Positions 11,372-23,400 of a stretch of DNA of 64,000 nucleotides are shown here, one piece after another. Source of the DNA: Ianthella basta (taxonomy: Eukaryota > Porifera > Demospongiae > Verongiida > Ianthellidae); NCBI GenBank assembly GCA_964019415.1, contig OZ025868.1:5681371-5745370 (forward strand). Reading direction: 5' to 3'. The first letter of the stretch is position 1; every line of letters starts with the position of its first letter. A program made the translations under genes and the position numbers. The notes under the pieces were generated by a model. That model saw nothing but the letters and a program-made list of their open reading frames with translations. It did no database searches and was not told the DNA's origin.

Positions 11372-14300
11372 CTACCTCTTCCACTGCAACATGGTGAAAT
11401 AGGAGAACGTAGCCAGACACTGCACAGGGGAAAATTAAAGTTAGAGGTACATGTAATATTGCTGACTCTCATGGCTGTAGCTATACACCTACTTGTCTGC
11501 AGAGTGCAAATAGTATGAACTCGTGCTGGCAATTTAGCTAAACACTTGCAAGGAATCAATACTACCTAGTTACAATGAGCGAGGCCAAAAATAATGCTGT
11601 AGCTATTTGTGATTCACTGTTTAATTAAGCAAACGCTAGACACAAAAGCTCTAACACTCTGCTACAAATGTTTGCTTCCTTTCCTTACATTTGCTACAAG
11701 GCGCAAGTTTGAATGCAATCTACCAATCAGCTTGTTGATGAAACACCGACAGCTTGTAGATGATGCAAGCAAAACATTCAGATTGTAAAGGCCAGCTGCC
11801 TGCCTGCGCAAGTTACTCTATAATATTTTAAGAGGACTACAAGTGACTTATGCGATTAATGGCACTTGGTGTGGGGTTGCGTCGCATGATAAAGTGCTCG
11901 TGCAGCTTTGTCTCATGCCTCACGATGCCAGTGTGGGGGGGCTGACTCAGGCTTAGCCAATAATAACTATTCACTACAACCACTACACTCCATTGTCAGT
12001 CGTAGCAAGAATTGATAGTGTAATGCACAGAACTCACCATGGCTAAAGCTGAAAAAGTGGGAAGACCAGTACACTGGAAAGAAACACCTACCCCAAACAA
12101 AGTGAAATACAACACTACCAGGATTATCACCTAACAAGTAGGGTTAAGGAAAATTCAAACTCTATGCATTACATATGCAATGCAATTACAATAAACATGA
12201 CAAAAATACTAGGTAAACAAGCAGCATGGTGGGGCAAGTCTGAGTGAGCATGATGTGCATGTGTAGCGATTGTGGCCTAGAGAGTGGGTGATGACAAGAA
12301 CAAAGCAGGCTTACTGATGGGTTGAGAAATGAACAAAATGGGCTTGGAAGTGTGGACAAGCCTAAGATGGGTCATAGAGTATGCATACATGACTGCTATG
12401 ACAGTAACATTTGATGATGTCATGTGCAAATGCATGACTGTGTCTATGAATGCACACACAAACTGAAACATGATGCAAAGTGAGATCCCTCCCTGGGCTT
12501 CAACTTTAGGTGGATACCACTACAACATTCCTGACAGCAGCAAATGAGTTAGTATCGTTAGTGGAATAACCACACAGAATGAAATAGAATGATAAATTAC
12601 AACAGATAAACAGAATAGAAGTGAAGTCATTGCTTTTGATATTTGTCCTTGACAAGATCTTGCTACATGGTAAAAATAAATTGCTGCATAGTTGTGCTCT
12701 CCTTCCAGTGTGGCCTAGACTGTAGAGCCATAGCTAACCCTGAAGAAAACTTGCTGGTAGGACAACTCCAGTGAATACTGGCATGTGCGCTGTCAAGTCA
12801 CCATGGCATAATGCCCAGGATATTTTATGTTGCAATTTTTGCAGAGAGTGGCAGCCATTTTGTTCAACATTGGTCAGACATACAAACTGTATACCCCTAC
12901 AGAGACTTATGTACCAGGCTCCACGCTAGAGTGGGGATCACTCCAGCTTGCCCCAAATAAATCATAATTATTATAATAATAATAGTAATAATAGTAATAG
13001 TGGCTGCCACATTATAACAAAGCTGCTAGCCACCTGTTTGCCCACCTTATATAAGTCGCTCATAAAGAGATATGTATACCACAGTGACTGGGCTGTAACA
13101 CCTCCCTTGCAACATTTTAAGCATTATTTTGTATTTACATAATATGGTGAATAAGGGAAAAGGATACGATTGGTGAGCAGGTGATAACAAGTGCCCGATC
13201 TCTCACTCCTCTGCACCAGAGGATGGATTGAAAAAGGAGTAGGAAGATGAGCAGAAAGGAAACAGCACTCTGGGAAACTACACCAATAGTAACAGCTGTT
13301 TGACTTGGATCACCGATCCTGCACAGTGATAGGATTGAGGATATGAGTGATGTTCATTCACTAAACGTTCTAATGTCTAAATGAACACTTATTAAAGGTG
13401 CATGTGAAATCACCACCCCATATTAAACACATTGTAATGGCCACATAATTACTGGAGAATTTAACCCTAACCAGCCAGCTGCACTGGTACACAATAATGG
13501 CAAATATACTGGCTGGGGCAGTCACTCCGTTCTGTAGCTGGAAACCAGTGATAGCCCCCCAAGTCATCCAAACATTGATGATAAATCAACATGTACAGAC
13601 AGCTGTTTTGCATCAAGGGAGGTGTTCACTGGTAGCCAATACAGCAGACAAAATGGCCACCCCTGAGCCATTTTAGCACACATGCTAAGGTTTGCTAATA
13701 CTTTATGGACAACAAGCAAGCGTGGCCTTTGGCCCCACTCGCTCCGACTTGTGTCGCAGGCCATCCAGCACCATTTGGCAGATTGCAGTAAGAAGATATT
13801 GGTGGTAGCGCTACAGCCAAACAAGCTGTCCAGGGCAATAGCTTACTGCACTGTGAATGCCTACAGTTAAATCCCCGCATGACATAGGGAATAAAATACC
13901 TAATTATAAGCATACGCATGTAGGCAGACAGAGCAGCTCTCTCTCTAGCAAGCAAATAATAGCCAAACTCCATGCAAGTGCATGACACTAGGGAGGCTCA
14001 ACCTTAGGAACACTGAGTGTGTCAGAGACTGCTTGGTGTGAGACATATGTTCACAGCCAGAGCGGCCATGTTGCAAGCATATGATCACACCGCCCGCTTT
14101 TAACGAACAAATGGAAAGACTAGAAAAGATTAAATATATTAAAAATTAGCAAACCTTAGCATGTAATTCACGGTATTCACAAAGTTCCACATTTTTCAAG
14201 GCAGTGGTGTAGGGACTTTTTAAGACATTGCAGACAATGTGGGCAAAGATGATGAGCAACATCGTGGCTTTCAGTTGCATTCCTTAACAGTAAGCAGCAT

Positions 14301-16984
14301 CCCCAGCAGTCTTCCAGTGGACTCACTTAAAACAGGAAGTCAATCTTGCTGCACACATTGGAAAATGCTATGAATATTTTGCCTTGACAGTTGGAGCTTA
14401 ACGAGGTGTTGTATACCACATAGGACGTGCTGGCAGATAAAGAAAGCTTTTAGGGACCTCTCAAGGTGTTAGTTCTAAAATGTTGCTGTATGACGTTGTA
14501 ACATTTTCTAAGCCGTATTCAAAATTCGCCGTATAGAAGCTGTGTTCAAATAGAGGCCGGGGCTCAAATGCTGGGGGGTCAGAGCAGTGATTCTTTAACA
14601 GAGGTCGGGTTCAAATTGAGGCAAGGTCTGGAACCCACACACTCTGACACTCTTCAACATCTGAGGTGCACACTTTAGGTATGAATCGATTGCTGCACTA
14701 CGCGTGGTGACTGAGCGTAGTCCTTGCTACAGTAGCAATGTCCAAGAGAAAGCTTCTTTGCAGCTACAGGTATAAAGCAAATGCAGAACAGCCACAAAAG
14801 AATCCACTGCGAAGGAGATGGGCGTGCTGCACCACTCCAAATAGTGTGCTTGGCGTGTTCAGAGAACTCACGCCTTTAAGAAAGAGCTCAGAAAGTGCCA
14901 ATCTCAATGACAGCCATGTGTTATCACTGAATTAATATAGGAATCATGGCTAGGAATCAGTCCATTTTATACAGATTTTAATAAAGGCCGGGCTCAGTGG
15001 AACTCTTGAAGGAAATAGAGGCCCTGGCCTCTATTCGGACAAATATGATAGTCACCTAGAGCTGGGCTCTTAGAGATGATACTATAGTGACCAAGCAATA
15101 CTCGGTCACTATAGCATCATCCCATGGGAACTTATCACCTAAGAGCCTCGCTCAATGTGACTATCCTACACTAAGTTGCTCCGCTTCGCCATAATCACAC
15201 AATGTAAAACATAATTTGACATACAAGTGGAGTTTTACTATTACTAGTTAACTGCAAGGCATTGTGGGGATAAGCAAAAACTGACAATCGCATAATTATG
15301 ATGATGTGGATAACACTGCATGAGGAATGTAACGAAGTGCTGTATTATGGTTTCATGATTGCTAGCATTACATCTAGCTGCTATTAACTCACGTTCTATA
15401 GTTAACGAAAGCAACTATGTCTGAAATAGCTGCTAATCCCAGCAGAAATGAGATGACAACTGAGAGCATCATTGTCTGCAGCAAATCAATAAACAGTAAT
15501 GAAACTAGTGTCGGGGAGGGGGGGGGGGGAGAATGTTGTTAAGATGGACTGATAATTTCAATTAATGTATGTACACGTACTGCACGGGATTTTTGGACAT
15601 CTGTAAGTATAAGGTACGATAACCTAAAGCATTTGGGACACGCTTCTGAAGATGCTTATGAATAAAGTTGAATTAATGATAGAGCTCACAAAAATTTTCA
15701 AATACTTTTTATGCTTACCGTGAACAAGACACATACACATCTTCCATATTTGAAGCACCACCAACTAGATCCTCTTGTCTCTGAAATATCGCCAATTAGT
15801 GATGAAGTGGCGTCAGGTTCATTCGCTGTGGGAGCTGGCATTTCTTGCAAGCCACTACCAGAGATGGGTATGGTCTTCCCCTGTAGACGAAGCCTCAGAT
15901 GAGCATTGTCAACGCGGTCCTTGAGATTCTTAACTTTCTGATCTGCCTCCGACCTCTGACTTACTAGCTCAGCCTTTCTGCTGTTCATCCGCACTGCTTC
16001 ACTGTTCCTAGTCTCCAAGTCCTTTTGCATGCGCCACATAGCAAGCTGCACATTGCTGTCCTGCTCTTGAATGGAATCACTCTTCAGCACTGCTTTCTCA
16101 ATTCGCTTCATTTGAGGCAATAGGGTATTACAAGGTGGGCGTTTGCTAGCATCGTTATCTAAGCACAACTTAATCACACCATGGAATTGCCTTTTTTCAT
16201 CTTCCGAAAACAATCCAAAGTAGGGTGCACGTTTTTCCAGCTCGGAGTATGGTTTCACATCCTGTGTCTCCTCTCCATTAACTTCAGGGTGCCTTGGAAT
16301 GACCGGGGTGGGCCACTCATGTGTGATGGCCATGATGATGAGGTTGCCGTAGGAGAACACATCGAGCTTGTCATCGTATTGTAGTGGGTAGCGCAATGCT
16401 TCAGGAGGCATGAACCCCGGTGTGCCCTTGATGGAGGAGCTACGTGTGAGTGAGGCTGCATCGATGGCCCTGGTCATGCCAAAGTCGGTCAGCTTGGTCA
16501 GGTAGGTCACCTCGTTGACGAGGATGTTGTTGGGACTGAGGTCGTGATGCACCAACTTGGGGGAGTGGCTGTGAAGGTACACCAGACCCTGGGCCACCTG
16601 ACGGAGGATCACCACCTTGTTGATGAGAGGAAAATCTTCCTTTGATGTTGACTCAAGCAGTGACCGCAGACTGGCGTCCATCTTCTCCAGCACCATGACG
16701 GGGGTGTGGGAAGGGTCGAAGTAGATCCCCAGAAACTGGACAATTTGAGGATGTCTCAAAGTAGACCACGTGACGCACTCTTTCTCAAACGCTGTGATGA
16801 ACGCTTGCTTCTCTTCCGCTGATAGTATCTCCTTGAAGATGTCGTGCATGAATTTCGCAGCGCAGACCGTTCCGTTCCATTCCACTTCCAATACCATTCC
16901 AAATGCACCCGCTCCAAGTTTCCGATCCGTCCTCCTGACGCCGTAGATCTTCAAAGGAGAGAGCTGAGCTTCGAAACCCGCCAT
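11372..16984 (-). CDS. Gene C: kinase-tetraspan fusion, type X, five exons
   Basis: Predicted 546-residue protein. Exons: 16984-15719, 15475-15393, 13318-13168, 12130-12038 and 11419-11372; donors GTAAGC, GTGAGT, GTATCC, GTGAGT. Kinase marks: GAGAFGMV, K44, HHDLSPNN (D148, N153), DFG (167-169), GTPGFMPPEA. It differs from its relatives by KIYG instead of KIYD and by KECVTWSTL in helix C. The type X coiled coil (QEQDSNVQLAMWRMQKDLE) ends in LRLRLQGK, followed by WCFKYGRCVCVLFT. The membrane exons give TMMLSVVISFLLGLAAIS (TM1), a segment ending QSILWCRGVRDRALVITCSPI, VIILVVLYFTLFGVG, and the last exon CLATFSYFTMLQWKR. Intron 2 (13.3-15.4 kb) holds a pogo-type remnant and a foldback repeat. Gene D ends 432 bp upstream. 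Confidence 0.85.
14510..15050 (+). mobile_element. Decayed pogo/Tigger-type element with transposase N-terminus
   Basis: An ATG at 14738 opens MSKRKLLCSYRYKANAEQ. After a one-base shift near 14790 the frame reads TKESTAKEMGV, and later FKKELRK. This layout (MSKRK start, then a KEAAAKEFGV-like helix-turn-helix) is typical of pogo-family transposase N-termini. The flanks carry CCGTATTCAAAATTCGCCGTAT (first 20 bases from 14515) and AATAGAGGCC repeats in inverted pairs (about 14545 and 15020), similar to pogo element ends. It is frameshifted and carries an in-frame stop, so it is inactive. Exact ends are uncertain. Confidence 0.5.
15051..15167. repeat. Foldback repeat (about 115 bp)
   Basis: GATAGTCAC...GGGCTCTTAG...GATGATACTATAGTGACC on the left is mirrored by GGTCACTATAGCATCATC...CTAAGAGCC...GTGACTATCC on the right, which gives a nearly complete hairpin with a short loop. 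It has no coding capacity and sits in intron 2 of gene C, immediately beside the pogo remnant. Confidence 0.6.
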
Positions 16985-17416
16985 TTTTGCGAATAGTCAC
17001 GCTCAAGATGAGGGTCCTATCCGTACGGTCTAGCCAGCCAGACTAGTCATGCAGGCGTCATTTGACCTTTTCCCACAAGGACGAAGCGAAGGGTCAGATA
17101 CCGCTCCGCCGCTCACCTGGGTCCTGCTATATTATACATAGATGATTATACAGTATAGCTGTATAGCTAGCAGGAAGCTAACTAGGAATTGAGAGATGGG
17201 AAATAGGAAGCAAGGCCACAGGTTTAGTCTGTACTTTATATACGTACATGTACAAGACGGTACTGTGGTGAGGGGTCAAGCATGATTACTAGTAGCAGCT
17301 GATACGTATGTAGCTAGTTGTGTTGCATGGCCCATCCGCGCACACTTGCATGAAAGGGACAGATCTATAGTCACACCACACAACCATAAGATATACAGCT
17401 GTATCCATGGATAGCT
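16985..17416. other. Spacer between genes C and D
   Basis: The 432-bp gap within a Y-X pair holds one solitary end of the TAGTCTGGC repeat family (about 17025-17046, minus orientation). No promoter motif stands out. It should contain the 3' flank of D and the promoter of C. Confidence 0.4.
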
Positions 17417-20400
17417 TCATTCCATCCACTGCAGCATAATGAAGTAGCAGATCAGGGCTAGTCCCTACAAAACGAGACAAAAAGCATTGCATCAAACACT
17501 CATTAATAAATTGTTGTGCAGTGAGAGAGTGTCCGCCCTAGGAAATCACTTTTATCTTTCTGAAACATCAACAACATATCCTCTGTTAACATGTGTTACA
17601 TGCAGTCCTTGAAACTGTTTGGGAGTCCAGGTAAATACTGTAGTGCTCCAGCATTGTAAGCACATGTACAATAGTGTGTGGCAGTTGCTATAGTGGCTAT
17701 GTCATGGTTGTGAGCAGTTGTATGCAGTGAATCAGATGCTCACAAGCACCACTGGTGGTGTGATGGGCTGTGCTAATGGTGCAAGAAGAATATATGCAAT
17801 GATGGAGACCAGCAGACAGAGAAACTGTTATGGAAAAAATATAGAAAAGTGGCCAAAGACGGATTCGAACCACAAGATTTCGATTGTCAGTCCACTGTAC
17901 TAACCCCCTTGCTATGCTATGAGGGTGACAAATCTGATCTATCTGATGTCTTATTTGTATCTTCTAATGGACACATCTAGCTCTAGGCAATGGCTCCTAT
18001 AACCGAAACCAATTCCCCATCTACTGAAAGCTATTTTTAGGGGGGCGCTGCGCCCCCTACCCCCCTTTGGGGGAAACTCTGCTTCTTCTCTTGGAATGCA
18101 CCAGATTCTAGCCTCAAGAAAGTCGCACTCAATTAAGCATGTACTTCTCTCCTCTCAGCTATGGTATTCAGCCATGAAGCCAAGTTGAGTTTGCTCTGTG
18201 ATGGAAGCCTAGTGTTGGCCTGCCAGGAAAACGTAACTATATGGTAGCACAATCCTTGGTGATGTAAACTAGATGCTTACATCATGTTCCTTGATAAATT
18301 TAATCGAGAATTTCAGGGAAACATCACCTTCCTTTGTGGTTGTGCTGTACAGAAAGCAACCCTTCGCTGCTTGAAAATTGGTACGCTAGAAGTATGTGTG
18401 TATCCAGTGAATTCAAAGGGCATTGATTTTATGCATGCTTATATAAAAGTAAGTGTAATTTTAAACTCCAGCCTACCATACAGGGAGAGTGCTTCATATA
18501 TTCTTTAAATACTTGTACAAGCAAACTCACCATGAAAAATGTTGCAAGTATGGACAATATTCCTATAGCATTACTTTGGTATATCACGAATGAGACAACT
18601 CCGCAAGTTGTGCAGAATGACGCAATCAATACCATCACCTAATACATAGCATTAAGGATCCTTCAGGAAAACTAGTGTACATGAATAGCAAATTTGTATA
18701 CGCAACAAATTCTAAGCATTAGTAATGTAGCACACAGATATAATCATTCAAGGATACAACAGACGAACAGATGAGGGTAAGTCCTTTGCGTCTCTCTCCT
18801 CTGCACCAGAGCAAGAATCTGACAATCAGTGCAGTTGTGAGGACAACAGACAGAAGTACCTGTACTGCAGCAGCAGCAATCACAGAGTTACTGTTAAGAC
18901 CTGAGCCTTCCACTGGTGAGCTGCACCTACAAGAACCAAGATAGGAAATTGGGGAGGAGTTAGAAGACCCAAATGCATAGATTCTATAATTATTATTTTA
19001 TGTACAATGCAGGGGAGTTGGTTACATACAAATTATAGTAATGGCTTGAAGAGACCATCATGGCAATAAACAGTGCATAATTGTTTGAAAATGAAGCTGC
19101 AACTGCATGGACAACTACATAATGCAGTTTCATACCCTATTCATACTATACACGGAGATGAAATGAAACATACTCAGGCTGTCTCACATTACTATAGCTA
19201 GGGAAGGTTACACTTCGTAAGGCTGGGACTAAATGTTACATTTAAAATTTGAAGCTTTGTAGCTAGCTGTATTTGTAATAGTCTGGCTAGCTAGACCGTC
19301 CCAATAAGCGCCAGGTGCGCAGAAGGGAAGGGACGGTCTAGCGGGGATAGCGATTAGTTCACACCTTTGGGTTATCTATGTCACACCTCCAATTATACAG
19401 TTCCCATGCCTAGCAGCAAGGGATAAGATCATGAATATCGTTGCTGCGATTCGTGGTACTTGCATCTGATTGGTCGAACAGGTGTTAACTAATTGCTATT
19501 GCTGCTAGACCGTCCCTCCTTTAACCCGCCCTCCGGGTGCTTGTTGGGATGGTCGCAGCAGGCCAGACTATATTTGTACGGGATACATACGGTTTGTGCA
19601 ACAGAGTATGATTTCACCAAAATAGCTTTAATTTACTCACTTACAGACATACTAGGTGCTTGGTGTATGCCAGCTGGTTGGACACAGGCTGGTAATGCCA
19701 TTGCTACTCAGCTAGTATTGCACTGGCTGGTCATGCATGTTCTGGCAAAGGATAGTCCAGGCTGGCCTAGTGGTGTCAGTGTGAGCAGGAGCTTCTTCAC
19801 GCAAGTCGCCTGCCCCCCCCCCCCCCCCCCTTAGATTGAGACCGGGTGTGGCATCCATAATCTGGGAAAGTTTGGTCTCAATTGGTGGCCACTCGTGGTA
19901 GAACTTCGTGGACAACCGTTTTGCACTTCTCTTTATATATATATAGATATTGAGAAGCGAATGAAACAAATAACGCACAATCAACAATATGTATGCGTGA
20001 TTGTGATGGTGTTAAGTCGATATCATCACTAACCTGCGATGTTAGTAAGGCATGTTACTGCAATCACATCTTAGTTGCAACAACAATCTTATTGAGTTGA
20101 TGATTAAACCGCAGAAACTGCAATAATCGCATTATAACTGGGCATAGAGTAGAATTCTGTTAACACGTACTTTGGTACAGTGTTTCACTTGCTATATGAG
20201 TTGTACATTAGAATTTATTTCAAGGTTCCTTCAGCTGGAAGCCATCGGTGCCATTTTTATATGCGTGAATCGTACACCTGCCCTCGTTACTGTATAAAAG
20301 GATGGTGGAAACTGCGGGAAGGGCTAGAGCTAGCACAAGCACTAGCCACAACGACCCTACTACCGCTAGTTCTATTGGAACTAGCAATCTAGACTAGTTG

Positions 20401-23400
20401 AACTAGTGAACTTGTGTGCAAGCTCCGCAAGCAAACAATAGGTTGCTGCAAAACCCTTCAACACAACAAACTTAATCATTCATGCCATGAGAAATTGCAC
20501 TTTGAGGATACATACTTCAGTTCTGTTTTGTGCAGTATGACTTTTGTAAATTTAGTGTTTAAGCACTGTGTGTCAGAATCTGTACATGTGGTTTTGTAAA
20601 TTAATGTTAACTAGCGAGTACCCGCCACACAGTGGCGATGGCCCTCCAGCGACAGTGATCCCACGACAGTGCTCCTCCCACAGCACTTCTATGATGGTGT
20701 TTCCAATGGTGACACACTGTAGTCGTGGGCCCCAGGTAGACTCTGCCACTCCCAGTAACAGCTGGTGTAATAGCTCTTCTCTGTTGCTGCCTCACCCTTG
20801 CACTTGTCCTTCTCTGGTCAGTATCTTGCTGCTCCTCCCTCCTCCTCCTGCTCCTCTCTGCCTCCCTCTCCCTGTCAGCATCTTGCTGCTCCTCCCTCCT
20901 CCTCCTGCCCCTCTCTGCCTCCCTCTCCCTGTCAGCTTCTTGCTGCTCCTCCCTCATCCTCCTGCCCCTCTCTGCCTCCCTCTCCCTGTATGCTTCTTGC
21001 TGTGCCTCCCTCCTCCTCCTGCCCCTCTCTGTCTCCCTCTTCCTGTCAGCTTCTTGCTGCTCCTCCCTCCTCCTCTTGCCCCTCTCTGCCTCCCTCTCCC
21101 TGTCAGCTTCTTGCTGCGCCTCCCTCCTCCTCCCCCTCTCTGCCTCCCTCTCCCTGTCAGCATCTTGCTGCTCCTCCCTCCTCCTCCTGCTCCTCTCTGC
21201 CTCCCTCTCCCTTTCCTTTTGTCTTCTCCTTTTCACATTATAATAAGGAAGAGCCCGCCTTCTGCAGGCTTCTACACTACGGCTCTCCTTCATTGCCTGT
21301 AGTGTAGCCCGCAAAAAACATGGCGTCTTATTCCCTAAAGGAGGGAATTCTTGTGGCCCTCTCCTCGGGCCCAGCGACTCCTCTTCAGTCTACCCCCTTA
21401 TGACACTCTCCATACGTCGCCCCGTAATAATCCGGAGTTTCACGTGGATCGCACGCACGCACGCTGCGGGAGAAGTGTTAATCTACTCGGTCGGACGGAC
21501 AGTCGAACAAGCACATTAATATATAGATTGTTGCAAATATGCAAAACATATTGCAATACTCACAATTATTGCATGATTTACACCTGGCAATTATTGCACA
21601 AGGTATCAATTTTCATAATCGCCCAACTCTAAATTGTGATACAAATGAATGAGTGTAACAATTTGAAAGCTGTATTTTAGTAACTGCTTATAGGTATGGC
21701 ATACAATGCACTTACCGTATTTGCTCTATTAAACACCGCTCTCTAGTAGTCGCCACTCTCTAATAGTAGCCGCACCTTCGGATGCGCTGAAAGAAATAGT
21801 AGCCGCGGCTAGTATTCGAGTAGACAACCTTGGGATCGCTCGACGGCAATAGCAGAGATAGCAATACAAGCAAAAAGTATACAGTAGCTATATTTTAAGG
21901 ATTGTAGAAAGCATAGTATAATGAATTAGCAGTCTTCTAGAACAAGTTCGTTCTCCTCCAACTCTTCTTCGTCCTCTTCAGCATCAGCGAAGGGGTCTGA
22001 TTCCTTGAGCGAATCTGTTGCAGTGGCAAGCGCAGCAGTGTCTCTTTCAATTGTCTTCCTGGCGTCTGCAGCCACTCCGCCTTCCTTAAGACAGTGGATT
22101 TCTCCGTCTTCTGTGCCGTCTGTGTGCACCGAAATCCCAAACGCGCGGAAGGATTTCTTTACGGTCTCTGTTGGAAGCGCCTCCCAGCACTCCTTCACCC
22201 ACTGGAGGCACAACGCTTTGCTGGGAGCACGCACATTCCCAGCGGCTGTGTAAGTCTTGGGACCGGTTGAGGTAGGGGCTTTTCTCAAAGCCCCTACTAC
22301 AGCGACCGAGTCACCGACAGATGCCCACTGAGTTTAATAAACGCCGCTCTCTATTAGTAGCCGCTCTCCAATAGACACCGCACCAAATTGCCTAGCGAAA
22401 TAAATAGTAGCCGTGGCATCTAACAGAGTGAATACGGTAATTGCGCATCTTCAAAGTATTCATACAATACCACACACAGTGCAACTAAATACTGGAATAA
22501 ATATCATGCAGGCACAAAGTCACTTACATTCTTACATCAAGATAATCCTCTGGAAAGATAGCTGGGCTACTGCTTAGACTGAGGATTGCGAGAGCAAGCA
22601 CAATTGAAATGATGCTCATGAGCGCCATGGTCTGTAGCACAAAAGAAAACTTTACATTATACACAAATCTATACTCAATTATGACAATATAAAATTTGTA
22701 TCTCATTCTAAACACAGCTCCATTACACACCATACAAATACTTACTGTGAACAAGCAACAGGCACACCTTCCCCACTGGAAACAGCATTGGCATGGGTTT
22801 GTTCTACCAAGAGTCCCAGTTGCTGAACTACTTAGGAGTGAGTCTGTCTCAGACCCTGTAGGAGTTTCAGTCAGTTGCTCTCTACTACTGGTGATATCAC
22901 TCGTAAAAGAACTCTCAAGCTGTGACTCCAACTCGAGATGCTCCAGCTGCTGTTCGAGCCTTCGGGAGTTCTCAGAAAATCTAGAGATATCAGTTTGCAG
23001 GCTTTGGTTCTCTGTGTTCAGTTTGGTAATCTCTACCTCCTTCTTCTGTACTGCCTTCTGCATGCGCCACATTGCTAGCTGGATGTTGCTAGCTTCTGTC
23101 TCTACTGCTACATCGCCTTCCAAAACAGTTGTTTCAATCTTCTTCATTTCAGCAAATAACATCGTGCTTGTTGGACGCATACTGCCTTCATTCTCCAGGC
23201 AGAGTTGAGTTATTCCTCCAAAAGCTTTCAATTCTTCTTTTGAAAACTGCTGTAAATGATGCTGACGTAGCTGAAACTCTGACACAGACTCAACCGGTGT
23301 TTCTCGTTCCAGCATCAGCTGAGGTGTGGGCCACTGGTGGGTGATAACAGTTATGATCACATTGCCATATGCAAACACGTCCAGCTTGTCATTATAACGT

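Noticed and set aside
20568..21307. Two long plus-strand frames rich in Pro, Leu, Ser and Cys.
   Set aside because: They are the antisense of the charged 60-bp repeat; a repeat that lacks stops in one frame often opens several.
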